64,000 nucleotides of DNA, taken from Candidatus Cloacimonadota bacterium. Its GTDB lineage: Bacteria; Muiribacteriota; UBA6191. Each line of letters starts with the position of its first letter. Positions within the stretch are counted from its first letter, which is position 1. The stretch covers positions 1 through 64,000 of the forward strand of contig JACFNL010000005.1 in assembly GCA_019454875.1 (NCBI GenBank), in the 5' to 3' direction. Below are positions 42,962 to 51,321 of the stretch, piece after piece. The translations under genes and the position numbers were made by a program. The notes beneath the pieces are model-generated. The model saw nothing but the letters and a program-made list of their open reading frames with translations. It searched no databases and was not told the DNA's origin.

Positions 42962-44179
42962 ATGTTCGAGAAAGCCCCCAGACATGAATTTTTATTGCTT
43001 TTGGTATTGGCCAGTATGCAGTTTGCCCATATTGTAGATTTTATGGTGCTTATGCCTTTAGGTCCCCAATTACAAAGGGTTATGAGTTTCAGCCCTGAGG
43101 AATTTGGCTGGCTGGTTTCGATATACAATTTTAGTGCGGCAGGGTTTGGCTTTGTTATGGCGTTCACCCTGGACAGACTGGAAAAAAGAAAAGTTCTAAT
43201 AAATTTGTATACAGCTTTTCTGGTAGCTACCTTGATATGTGGGTTTGCCCAGGGATTTTATACCCTTCTGATATCACGGGCATTGGTGGGAGCATTTGGC
43301 GGTGTGCTCACAGCACTGGTTTATTCTACGGTTGCTGATGTTGTACCCCAGATTCGCCGTGGGGCAGCCATGGGAGTAATTGTCTCAGCCTTCTCGGTGG
43401 CCTCTGTTCTGGGTTTGCCTATTGCACTATACCTGGCAAATTTATATGGATGGAGGGCCCCATTTTTTGCGATTGTGCTTGCTGGAATTCCAATTCTTTA
43501 TCTGGCGTTTAAGGTATTGCCAGAAATACCTGCCCCGGGCCTGAAACAGACAGGGAGTTATCGCTACCGTTTCAAGAAAATGCTTATGACACCGGGGCAT
43601 TTTTATGCTTTTCGTCTGACTTCGGCTTTGGTCTCTAGCGCATTTATTATGATTCCATATCTTAGTATGTACATGGTTACAAATGGTGGAGTTACGGAGC
43701 AGGAACTACCCATGATTTATCTGGCAGGTGGGGCTGCGACCTTGTTTACATCAAGATTCTTTGGGGCATTGTCGGATCGTTATGGGCGATTGCGGGTATT
43801 TATGATTCTGGCTGTAATTTCACTTTTTCCGGCCCTGTGGATTACCAACTTTGGAAAGTGGGGCATTGCTTGGGCTAGTCTGGCAGTCTGTCTATATATG
43901 GTGTTTAACTCAGGCCGTATGATTATTGCCACAACCATCGTATCTGAGGCCGTGCAGCCTGAGGTAAGAGCTGGTTTTATGAGTTTTAACACATGTTTTC
44001 AACAAATGGCTTCGGCTATTGCAGCTTTAGTGGCTGCTCAAGTGGTGACTGCCGATGCTTCTGGCCGTCTTATTCATTATGAGGTGACGGGCTATATAGC
44101 TACAGCCTGTACTTTATCCGCACTTTATTTTGCCTGGGCACTACTTCGTCAGAAGCAAAATCCAGCACCCGTGTGTTAA
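42962..44179 (+). CDS. MFS transporter (AraJ/drug-export-like)
   Basis: This 405-residue carrier has 12 predicted helices. Visible features are HIVDFMVLMPLGPQL in helix 1, LDRLEKRKVL after helix 2 (motif A region) and RALVGAFGGVLTALVYSTVADVVPQIRRGAAMG in helices 4-5. In the second half, GALSDRYGRLRVF is the motif A counterpart. The helix 1 sequence with D and the second-half loop match the DHA1 (AraJ/CmlA-like) exporters. Substrate unknown. It is followed nine bases later by a membrane/coiled-coil protein gene that has its own -10 candidate. Confidence 0.85.
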   Translation: MFEKAPRHEFLLLLVLASMQFAHIVDFMVLMPLGPQLQRVMSFSPEEFGWLVSIYNFSAAGFGFVMAFTLDRLEKRKVLINLYTAFLVATLICGFAQGFYTLLISRALVGAFGGVLTALVYSTVADVVPQIRRGAAMGVIVSAFSVASVLGLPIALYLANLYGWRAPFFAIVLAGIPILYLAFKVLPEIPAPGLKQTGSYRYRFKKMLMTPGHFYAFRLTSALVSSAFIMIPYLSMYMVTNGGVTEQELPMIYLAGGAATLFTSRFFGALSDRYGRLRVFMILAVISLFPALWITNFGKWGIAWASLAVCLYMVFNSGRMIIATTIVSEAVQPEVRAGFMSFNTCFQQMASAIAALVAAQVVTADASGRLIHYEVTGYIATACTLSALYFAWALLRQKQNPAPVC

Positions 44180-44182
44180 AAT
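44177..44182 (+). promoter_or_regulatory. -10 element, leaderless arrangement
   Basis: TAAAAT begins inside the MFS stop codon and lies six bases before the ATG at 44189; there is no SD. The -35 is poor, so read-through from the MFS gene is possible. Confidence 0.4.
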
Positions 44183-44188
44183 TTCCGT

Positions 44189-45604
44189 ATGGTACCGGCC
44201 CCAATCAAAGAATTTGTACTTCGTCGCCTCTTAAGGGAAGTATATCGCGATATGACTGTGGATGACACGGAACGGGAGCTGGTTCGTCGCCTCTATCCCT
44301 GGTTATCTATGGATCGTGAGCAATTCCAAAGAATTCAGTCTGAGGTAAGAGAACACTCCAGAAAGCAGCCTTTGCCAGGTGAGTTTGATCTGGAAAGATT
44401 TATCCATGATGTTCGGGAGCACATGGAAGATAAACTGGATAGCCGCAAGGCTTTAGAAGGAATGAGGAGCCTTTTGCAGGCCCTGGAACTAAATCATTCT
44501 GAATTTCTTCCAGAGACTGTAGAGGACATGCAGGCCGGATATACATCCAGGATAATTTCCAAAACCATGGATCCGGAATGCAAAAAGCTTCTTTTGGAAG
44601 TAGCCAATAAAAACTGGGAGCTTGAGCTTGAAGATTTTCGCAATCGTCTCATCGAGGATCAGGTGGATGAGGCCGTACAGGCTATGGCTCCTAAACTCCA
44701 GGAGATGGGAATTCGCAAGGGGGTTGTGACAGGTGCTCCCATAGGTTTTATGCTTGGCCTCCTGGTGGGTCCGGCTGGTTTGATGGTATGGCCGATAATG
44801 GCTGTAATCACCGGGTCTGTGGCTCTTGCTCTGGCAATGGGTGGAGTAGGGTTTTTTCTGGGCTTTGCCAGCCTTTTGTTCCTGCCAATTATATCGGCAA
44901 TTGTGGCCCAGATTCAGGCTGGCTGGGCTTCAGTTCTACTGTATGGGCTTGGTGGTACATTCGGGGCACTCTTTGGGGGATGTGTGGGGGCGGGTTTAAA
45001 TATGCGCCGCTACCGGGAAAAGCTGATGGAGCCCGATTCATATATCCGGGTTGAAAAAAGAGAGAAACTGTCAGGCTATGTTTTAACTCCTGCCAACCTT
45101 CTGCGTTTCTGGGAGTTGAGGCTTGAGACATTTTTGAAAGAGAAGAAGAACCGGATTCGTTCAAGAATTCAGGAGTCTCTCATAGCCAAACAGGATATGG
45201 AAAAACTGATTCGTGATATTCGGGTTTTAAAGGCTACGGATATGGAAGCCCAGATCCAGCCACTGACGAATCGTATTTTGGCAATAGACTCCTTGATTGA
45301 AGATGCAAATGTAGTTACCGGGCTTTTGAATAAACTTGAGAATCGCTTCTCGGAGAAGATTGTAGAGCTTAAAATACTGGTGCAAAGGCAGGCAGAGTCT
45401 GAAAGGCTTTATGATCAGAGAAGGGCTTTAGGTGGTCGGGTTGCCAAGGCCTTAGGAGATGCAGATTCACAGATTCTTGGCTGGCAACAGGACAAGGAAA
45501 ATCTTGATCTGGCCATACATGGAATGGTGGAGTCTTTTCAGTCACAGCTGGCTCACACCAGGGATTTTGTGGAAGCTGAAATTCAACTGGTTGAGACCCA
45601 TTGA
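44189..45604 (+). CDS. Unknown membrane protein with coiled-coil tail
   Basis: This 471-residue protein has an acidic helical N-terminus of about 170 residues (VDDTERELVRRLYPWLSMDREQF resembles a TerB-like helical start). A cluster of three or four Gly-rich hydrophobic helices (about 175-275) follows, then about 190 residues of charged coiled coil ending in VETH. No family is recognised. The arrangement suggests a membrane-anchored scaffold with both ends cytoplasmic. It ends three bases before the stop of a convergent exported-protein gene. Confidence 0.55.
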   Translation: MVPAPIKEFVLRRLLREVYRDMTVDDTERELVRRLYPWLSMDREQFQRIQSEVREHSRKQPLPGEFDLERFIHDVREHMEDKLDSRKALEGMRSLLQALELNHSEFLPETVEDMQAGYTSRIISKTMDPECKKLLLEVANKNWELELEDFRNRLIEDQVDEAVQAMAPKLQEMGIRKGVVTGAPIGFMLGLLVGPAGLMVWPIMAVITGSVALALAMGGVGFFLGFASLLFLPIISAIVAQIQAGWASVLLYGLGGTFGALFGGCVGAGLNMRRYREKLMEPDSYIRVEKREKLSGYVLTPANLLRFWELRLETFLKEKKNRIRSRIQESLIAKQDMEKLIRDIRVLKATDMEAQIQPLTNRILAIDSLIEDANVVTGLLNKLENRFSEKIVELKILVQRQAESERLYDQRRALGGRVAKALGDADSQILGWQQDKENLDLAIHGMVESFQSQLAHTRDFVEAEIQLVETH

Positions 45605-45607
45605 TGG

Positions 45608-46195
45608 TTAAGGCTGTAGCGATACAGGCTGAATGCTGACCCTTAAATTGTTCTCCTCATTCAGCTTTTCGGTTTCCTGATCCATAGGAACCCGATAAGT
45701 CAGCTCGTAATGAACCTTGTATCGGTGATTGCCCGATTTGTTCTGCATTCTGGTTACCAGTGCTGCTGAAAGGTTATAGAATCCACTTAAAATCGTGGAA
45801 CCGCTACTACTTTCTACTGATATCAACAAGGGGATGTGAGTTCCAGGCAACAAATCACTGTAGAGATATTCATCCCCCAGGCTGTGCATGTCAAAGGCGT
45901 GACTGGAAAGGGTGCTGGCTTTGGATGAGAATCCCAGGCTACCACTGATACGGATTTCAATCTCCTCATCAAGCTGGGTCAAGGTGATGGCGTCAGTTTC
46001 ATGGGTGAATCCCTGGACCGAGGGCAGATTCTTGGGAATCTCATTCTGGAGTGGTGAATAAACCCCTTCTGAGGACAAATTGGTACGGACAATTTTCACA
46101 AATTGTACAGGTTCTTCAGGAACAGAGTTTTCAGTTGCATACAGGATTGGCAAGGTATTGAGACTCAAGTAGAATAAGGACGGCAGAAGCCACAT
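45608..46195 (-). CDS. Exported protein of unknown function
   Basis: This 195-residue protein has an N-terminal signal (about 1-20, ending LYATEN) and a beta-rich mature part (ITLTQLDEEIEIRISG, YKVHYELTYRVPM). No family is recognised. A very good promoter (TTGTCA-17-TAGAAT) ends 19 bases before the ATG and leaves room for an SD-like TGGGGGTG. The neighbouring dGTPase gene is divergent. Confidence 0.6.
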   Translation of the reverse strand: MWLLPSLFYLSLNTLPILYATENSVPEEPVQFVKIVRTNLSSEGVYSPLQNEIPKNLPSVQGFTHETDAITLTQLDEEIEIRISGSLGFSSKASTLSSHAFDMHSLGDEYLYSDLLPGTHIPLLISVESSSGSTILSGFYNLSAALVTRMQNKSGNHRYKVHYELTYRVPMDQETEKLNEENNLRVSIQPVSLQP

Positions 46196-46214
46196 AAAAG
46201 CACCCCCAAAATGA

Positions 46215-46243
46215 ATTCTATCATTTCGTGACTATTGTGACAA
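46215..46243 (-). promoter_or_regulatory. Promoter of the exported-protein gene at 45608
   Basis: On the minus strand, TTGTCA (46243-46238), 17 bases, TAGAAT (46220-46215). The start point would be near 46208, with a leader of about 12 bases. Confidence 0.65.
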
Positions 46244-46273
46244 TTTGTATTTTCTAAACACTGGGAAGTTTGT

Positions 46274-47626
46274 ATGCAGTGGAAATCTCTTTTAAGTGCC
46301 ACCCGTTTAGGCAGTTCCGGCCCGGACGGTGACTTTCGCTCTCCATTTCAAAGGGACTTTGACAGAATTATTTTCTGTTCGGCCCTGAGACGATTGCAGG
46401 ATAAGACACAGGTATTTCCATTAGCCAAAAATGACTATGTTCGCACCAGATTGACACACTCTCTTGAAGTATCCAGTGTTGGCCGTTCGCTGGCTTTTAA
46501 CATAGGTGCTGCACTCAGCCAGAAATACGGATTTTCAAAGCTTCATCCCTACTATTTTGGCGAAATTGTGGCAGCGGCCTGTTTAGCCCATGATATAGGC
46601 AACCCTCCTTTTGGACATTCCGGAGAAGATGCCATATCTTCCTGGTTTAAGAAACCTGAAAATCAGGAAGCTTTGTCAGGACTAAGTGCCAATCAGAAGG
46701 CCGAATTTCAGAATTTTGAAGGCAACGCCCAGGGTTTTCGGGTACTTTGCACCCTCCAGAAACACAATCGTGGATCCGATCGATTTGGCGGGTTACAGTT
46801 GACTCATGCCACCCTGGGAGCTTTTTTGAAATATCCCAGAAGAGCTTATCTTGATGCGCGGGATCCTCATAGAATCAGCCACAAGAAGTATAACTACTTT
46901 GAAACGGAAGCGGATGACTTTTTAGAGGTGGTTTCCGGTTGTGGGCTTATAGAAACCGTTGTGGGAGAGTCTTATGCCCGTCATCCCCTGGTGTTTCTGG
47001 TGGAGGCAGCAGATGATATCAGTTACACCATTGCGGATCTGCAGGATGGGTTCCGCCTAGGGCTGGTTCCCTACGAAAAGATTCGCGATTTTTTACTTGA
47101 TATTTTAAAAGACCGGGGTCAGATTATCCGTAAGGAAATTCGTAACTTCTCTGATAACAAGGATAAAATTGAGCATCTGGCTGGTAAGGCGATTGGGCAG
47201 CTTGTCAAAGAAATCTCCGAAGTGTTTCTGGAAAATGAAGCAGAAATTTTAAGAGCAGAAATGGATCAGCCTCTTACGGCTCTGATGTCTTCAAAAGCTC
47301 TTCTTAAGCAGATGTTTGAGTATGCCCATCAAAATATCTACACATCCCCTGAGGTTGTGAATCTGAAACTGGCTGGATTTACAATTATCAGTGGGCTTTT
47401 AGATATCTTTGTTCCCGCAGTCTGTTTTCATACAGATAAACAAAATTATAATCACCACAAACACCAGCTGGTATTACGACTGATACCAGGGCAGTTTATG
47501 GAAGATATCGGGCTAGCCCACACCCCCTATGAAAAACTCCATAGAATTACCGATTATATTGCCGGTATGACGGACTCCTATGCTGTCAGGCTTTACAGAA
47601 AACTGCATGGAATCGCAGTGGACTGA
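46274..47626 (+). CDS. dgt: Deoxyguanosinetriphosphate triphosphohydrolase (dGTPase)
   Basis: This 450-residue HD-domain enzyme hydrolyses dGTP to deoxyguanosine and triphosphate. Motifs are RSPFQRDFDRIIFCSALRRLQDKTQVFPLAKNDYVRTRLTHSLEVS (about 24-70, with the metal His in THS), ACLAHDIGNPPFGHSGE (about 112-128, the HD pair) and EAADDISYTIADLQDG (about 238-253, the distal Asp). It has the full set of H...HD...D ligands. Length sits between the short and long dGTPase types. A weak SD (GGGAAG) is present. It ends next to the stop of the convergent antiporter gene. Confidence 0.92.
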   Translation: MQWKSLLSATRLGSSGPDGDFRSPFQRDFDRIIFCSALRRLQDKTQVFPLAKNDYVRTRLTHSLEVSSVGRSLAFNIGAALSQKYGFSKLHPYYFGEIVAAACLAHDIGNPPFGHSGEDAISSWFKKPENQEALSGLSANQKAEFQNFEGNAQGFRVLCTLQKHNRGSDRFGGLQLTHATLGAFLKYPRRAYLDARDPHRISHKKYNYFETEADDFLEVVSGCGLIETVVGESYARHPLVFLVEAADDISYTIADLQDGFRLGLVPYEKIRDFLLDILKDRGQIIRKEIRNFSDNKDKIEHLAGKAIGQLVKEISEVFLENEAEILRAEMDQPLTALMSSKALLKQMFEYAHQNIYTSPEVVNLKLAGFTIISGLLDIFVPAVCFHTDKQNYNHHKHQLVLRLIPGQFMEDIGLAHTPYEKLHRITDYIAGMTDSYAVRLYRKLHGIAVD

Positions 47627-48580
47627 TTATTTAGGCCAGAGGTAATAGAGATATCCTCCATAAATGAAGAGTAGCAGAAGCCCTTCCCCGCGAAACAGCC
47701 GGTATCCCCGCATCATCAGAACAAGCAGCAGAATGGTCAGTCCATTCATAACCAGAATATCACTTAAATTGATTCCAACCGCAGAGATAGGGTTAATCAA
47801 GGAGGCCAGGCCGATCACGGATAAGATATTAAAAAGATTTGAACCGACAATATTGCCTACAGCAATGTCCGTTTGTTTTTGAAATGAGGCAACAACCGAA
47901 GTGGCAAGTTCAGGGGCACTGGTTCCAGCAGAAACAATAGTCAATCCTATAATTGCTTCACTGACCCCAAAACCCTGAGCAATTAACACGGCATTTTTAA
48001 CCAGCATTTCACCGCCATACCAGAGTCCTAATCCGCCTAAGGCGATAAAACCCATATCTCGCACCGGGTTATTGGATGGCTTGGGCAGCTCCTCTCCAAG
48101 GGCTTCTGCTTCAGCCTTGGCCTTTGCAGTTTCTTTACGGGAAGAGATCACAGAATAAACGGTATAAGCAATCAGACCTGAAAAAAGAATTCCACCTTCG
48201 ATGCGACTCATGAACTGATCATGAAACATGGCACTAAAAAGGATGGTTACAAAGATACACAATGGGGTATCAAATTTAACCAGTTGTGGTTTGACCACCA
48301 ATGGTGAAACCAGAGCAGCCATTCCTAAAATCACAGCAATATTAAAAATATTGGAGCCGACAATATTGCCAATTGCCATGGCACCCTGATCTTTTAAGGA
48401 AGCATTCACACTGACTACAAGCTCAGGGGCACTGGTGCCAAAGGCTACAATAGTCAATCCGACTACTAATGGGGTAATGCCAACTCGAAGCGCAATGGCT
48501 CCAGCACCCCGTACCAGAAAGTCTGCACCAAAACTCAGAATTACAAGACTCAGAACCAGCCATAAAAAATATATAGTCAT
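47627..48580 (-). CDS. Calcium/sodium antiporter (CaCA, YrbG type)
   Basis: This 317-residue protein has ten membrane helices in two inverted repeats. Each repeat carries the alpha motif, GTSAPELVVSV (first) and GTSAPELATSV (second), each followed by GNIVGSN(I/L)FN. These acidic, Ser/Thr and Asn residues bind Ca2+/Na+. The middle loop (about residues 150-175) is short and charged, as in prokaryotic members. The ATG at 48580 is preferred over a TTG 13 codons upstream because it sits at the usual start of helix 1. The divergent metal-island operon begins 64 bases away. Confidence 0.88.
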   Translation of the reverse strand: MTIYFLWLVLSLVILSFGADFLVRGAGAIALRVGITPLVVGLTIVAFGTSAPELVVSVNASLKDQGAMAIGNIVGSNIFNIAVILGMAALVSPLVVKPQLVKFDTPLCIFVTILFSAMFHDQFMSRIEGGILFSGLIAYTVYSVISSRKETAKAKAEAEALGEELPKPSNNPVRDMGFIALGGLGLWYGGEMLVKNAVLIAQGFGVSEAIIGLTIVSAGTSAPELATSVVASFQKQTDIAVGNIVGSNLFNILSVIGLASLINPISAVGINLSDILVMNGLTILLLVLMMRGYRLFRGEGLLLLFIYGGYLYYLWPK

Positions 48581-48606
48581 AGGACTGAGGAGTATAACAC
48601 CTGTGA

Positions 48607-48638
48607 TTGCAGGAACCAAATCTGTGTGCTACTATAAC
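48607..48638 (+). promoter_or_regulatory. Promoter region of the metal-resistance operon
   Basis: TTGCAG (48607-48612) with TACTAT (48630-48635) at 17 bases spacing is one reading; TATAAC (48633-48638), exactly six bases before the ATG at 48645, is the other. Either gives a leader of zero to three bases. No CueR- or CsoR-type palindrome is present here. Confidence 0.5.
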
Positions 48639-48644
48639 GCTCCA

Positions 48645-49028
48645 ATGCTAAGACAATTTGAGTCCCGCCTTCTGTGCGGATTTTTGGTTCTAACACTGCT
48701 TGCACTCCAGGCAATCCCTCTCGCGACACGGCATTATTGTGATTATCTGGGGTGGCATGAGCATTGGAGTGCCGATCACAGCCATGATCATTCGGATCAT
48801 CAGGATGAGAGTGAAGAATCGGAATCTGATGACTGCCAGGTTGTGGTGAAGCTCGCTTCACATCTTATACCTTCCTTGCAGCTTGTGCCTTATGATGCCA
48901 TTGTTTTTGATTCGGATACATTTGAGCCAGGGGCTCGGGTAATTCAACCTGTTGTGTTAGGCCACTTAGCCAATGCGCCGCCGTATCCCCATCTCATTTT
49001 ACTAAATCATATTCGCCTTCTGATTTGA
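48645..49028 (+). CDS. Small exported His/Asp-rich protein, first gene of Cus-like operon
   Basis: This 127-residue protein has a signal or anchor helix (about 9-28), then a Cys and His-rich stretch HYCDYLGWHEHWSADHSHDHSDHQDES (about 30-56), followed by an acidic run ESEESESDD and a Cys. Such clusters bind Cu, Ag or Zn. No named family is recognised; it resembles small proteins found at the head of Cus-type operons. The frame is open upstream to 48435, but that part overlaps the antiporter and is not used. A TolC-like gene follows after 62 bases, with SD GGAGG. Confidence 0.65.
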   Translation: MLRQFESRLLCGFLVLTLLALQAIPLATRHYCDYLGWHEHWSADHSHDHSDHQDESEESESDDCQVVVKLASHLIPSLQLVPYDAIVFDSDTFEPGARVIQPVVLGHLANAPPYPHLILLNHIRLLI

Positions 49029-49090
49029 GACCCAAGCCAGACCTTGAACCGGTTTTGCTTTGATTTTGTCTTGATTCTGGAGGTTTTTTC

Positions 49091-50245
49091 ATGTTTTTTC
49101 CTTGCTTGTTTTTCTTGTTTTCTACTTCGTTGATTGCCTTGGACGGTCTACCCCCTGTTAGTGTAACTCAAAGCCGGCTTTTTGAAATAGAAAGCCTTAA
49201 ATCACAGGCAGAACTGCTTAGAACCACGATTCCAGAACGGGCATTGCCTGAATTTGAACTGGAATACGAAGATACAGCGGGTCAGGAATTCAGGGCGGAA
49301 GCCGGATATTCCTTGGGTTCGAGAAGAAGGGCTAGAATCCTGAACCGGAAGAACAGGATTCAGGCAAAGGAACAGTCCACCCATTTCAAGCTTCTTAAAC
49401 TGCAGACCCTGGGTAAATTGAGGGAATTGTGGATTGAACTGTATGTAACACAGCAACACCTCAAAGAAATGAGGGAGTACTATTCTGTGGTTTTTGAGAT
49501 TTGGGAAAAAAAGGCAAAACAGGCTCAGTCAGGTCTGGGCATACCATTGGATGCCAAACGCTTGCAAATCAAGCTGACACTGATTGAGTCTTTGTTAAAA
49601 GACCTGACCCGTAAACAGAGTAAGGCCCGTATTTTATATGCAGAGGCTTTGGGAAAGACTGTTCCAAAAGATTTGGAGCTTAAACTTGAGAAAGAGCTTC
49701 AGTTGGGAAACTGGGGAGAGTTAGAGTCTTTGGGTAGCCTGCAAAAGGAGATTTTAAGTCTGATGGGAGATCAGAAAACACTGGAGGAGGATCTTTTAAA
49801 GCAGGAAACAGGTATAAATCCCACGGTTTCAGCCGGATTCATAAAAGAAAAATCAAGCGAAGCGGATCCAGTTTTTCGTATAGGTTTTGTTCTGCCAGAC
49901 GGAATGCGTAAGGATCGCGGCTTGAAGGCAATTCAGATTGAAAGCCGGATGCAAAAGACTTTGGGGGAACAGGCTTCTTTTGTGGAATCCATGTGGCTAT
50001 TGGAGTTGGAGAAAATGTACAAAGAAGCCTATGAATTCACTCTCAATGAGGTTATACCATCTGCACAACAGGCTAAAAAAACGGCCCTAGAGGCGCAGAA
50101 ATCCTGGGTTATGGGGCAGATTTCCCTGACGGACTGGATGGATTCCCTGGATATCTGGAGAGAGATGATTGAAACCAAGGCCAATCAAATCAGGGAGACT
50201 CTCAATTTTGAAATTCAGTGGATTCTGTGGAAGGGAACAAAATGA
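49091..50245 (+). CDS. TolC/CusC-type outer-membrane efflux protein
   Basis: This 384-residue protein has a signal (about 1-18) and two long coiled-coil segments characteristic of outer-membrane efflux (OEP) proteins (LYVTQQHLKEMREYYSVVFEIWEKKAKQAQSGLGIPLDAKRL and its second-half counterpart ending in QAKKTALEAQKSWVMGQISLTDWMDSL). It is about 70-100 residues shorter than CusC. No lipobox is seen. It forms the outer-membrane channel of the pump encoded next. The stop overlaps the adaptor's ATG (ATGA). Confidence 0.82.
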   Translation: MFFPCLFFLFSTSLIALDGLPPVSVTQSRLFEIESLKSQAELLRTTIPERALPEFELEYEDTAGQEFRAEAGYSLGSRRRARILNRKNRIQAKEQSTHFKLLKLQTLGKLRELWIELYVTQQHLKEMREYYSVVFEIWEKKAKQAQSGLGIPLDAKRLQIKLTLIESLLKDLTRKQSKARILYAEALGKTVPKDLELKLEKELQLGNWGELESLGSLQKEILSLMGDQKTLEEDLLKQETGINPTVSAGFIKEKSSEADPVFRIGFVLPDGMRKDRGLKAIQIESRMQKTLGEQASFVESMWLLELEKMYKEAYEFTLNEVIPSAQQAKKTALEAQKSWVMGQISLTDWMDSLDIWREMIETKANQIRETLNFEIQWILWKGTK

Positions 50246-51321
50246 AAGCAATTCTGACATTTATAGCATTTTTGTCTTTAGGTTATTGTGAATCAGGCTA
50301 TCTTTCTGTTGTGGAAATGGATGCTGAACAGCAAAATGCCGCCAATCTTAAAACCAGAAGACTTCGTAAACAGATTGTTCGTAAAGAAGCTATCTGGCCA
50401 GGAAAGATACGCAATTCTTCCCAGAACCTTGTCGAAATCGCAGCTCCAACGGAGGGGGTATTGTATCCATCAGATCATGTAAGGGGGCAGAGTATCGACA
50501 AGGGCATGGAGCTAGCACTTCTGGATCCGGCAATCGTTGAAGAATATCACGATATTGAATCCGAATTGACGGAAGCAATCATTATGGCAAAACGGGAAAG
50601 TGAGGAAGTAGACAGGCTGAAGTCTCTTAGTCGGGATGGGTCTGTTTCCAAAAAAGATATTCAGGATACATTGGCTAGACAGAAGGTGCTTAATAAAAAG
50701 GTGGAAATTTTAGAGGAGCATCTGGATTGGCTCTCAGCAGGGGGTCAGTTGATACAAACAGCCCCAATTCGTATTGTATCCGCAAAGCAGGGAATTCTGG
50801 AATTTGTGCCTCAGGCCAGACAAAAATGGGTTCTGAGGGGTGAGCTTCTTTACAGTATACGAAGTCCCGGGGCTTTTGAAGTGGCGATTGATCTTTATCC
50901 ATCCATTTACAACCATGTAGGAAACATAGACAGGCTAAGTCTAAACGGCCTGGATCTGACAAGCCTGCGAGTGGAGTCAGGCACACCACCACAGCTGGTT
51001 GCCAATTTACAGTCAAAGGAATCAGGACTTGTTTCTGGTGCATCAGTGTCTGTGAAAGCCCTCATGCGCGAACCCAAACCCCTGTTATGCTTAAATTCCC
51101 AGGAACTGATTCGGGAAGGGTCCGATGGTCTGGTTTTTTTAGATATTGGTGAGGGACATTTTGGTTTGAGGAAGGTTGTGCTTGGTCTGGAAACCAGTGA
51201 GTGTATTGAGGTTTCAGAAGGTGTTGAGTCAGGTGATTTTATAGTTTCTGAGGGAGTCTGGCAGCTTTATTTACTGGCCAGAGGAACCCAGGGAGGAGAT
51301 CATAGTGGACATTCTCACTAA
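50242..51321 (+). CDS. RND efflux periplasmic adaptor, CusB/CzcB type (system 1)
   Basis: The protein has 359 residues from the ATG at 50242 (ATGA with the TolC-like stop). It has a signal peptide, a lipoyl/barrel-sandwich hybrid region (VEIAAPTEGVLYPSDHVRGQSIDKGMELALLDP) split by a helical hairpin (about 95-160), then beta-barrel and membrane-proximal domains. The C-terminus ends GGDHSGHSH, a small His cluster. It bridges the RND pump and the outer-membrane channel and delivers metal to the pump. The next gene begins 17 bases before its stop. Confidence 0.85.
   Translation: MKAILTFIAFLSLGYCESGYLSVVEMDAEQQNAANLKTRRLRKQIVRKEAIWPGKIRNSSQNLVEIAAPTEGVLYPSDHVRGQSIDKGMELALLDPAIVEEYHDIESELTEAIIMAKRESEEVDRLKSLSRDGSVSKKDIQDTLARQKVLNKKVEILEEHLDWLSAGGQLIQTAPIRIVSAKQGILEFVPQARQKWVLRGELLYSIRSPGAFEVAIDLYPSIYNHVGNIDRLSLNGLDLTSLRVESGTPPQLVANLQSKESGLVSGASVSVKALMREPKPLLCLNSQELIREGSDGLVFLDIGEGHFGLRKVVLGLETSECIEVSEGVESGDFIVSEGVWQLYLLARGTQGGDHSGHSH

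Noticed and set aside
48435-48644. Upstream extension of the His-rich exported protein frame
   Set aside because: It runs antisense through the antiporter gene, has no homology, and would bury the signal helix.
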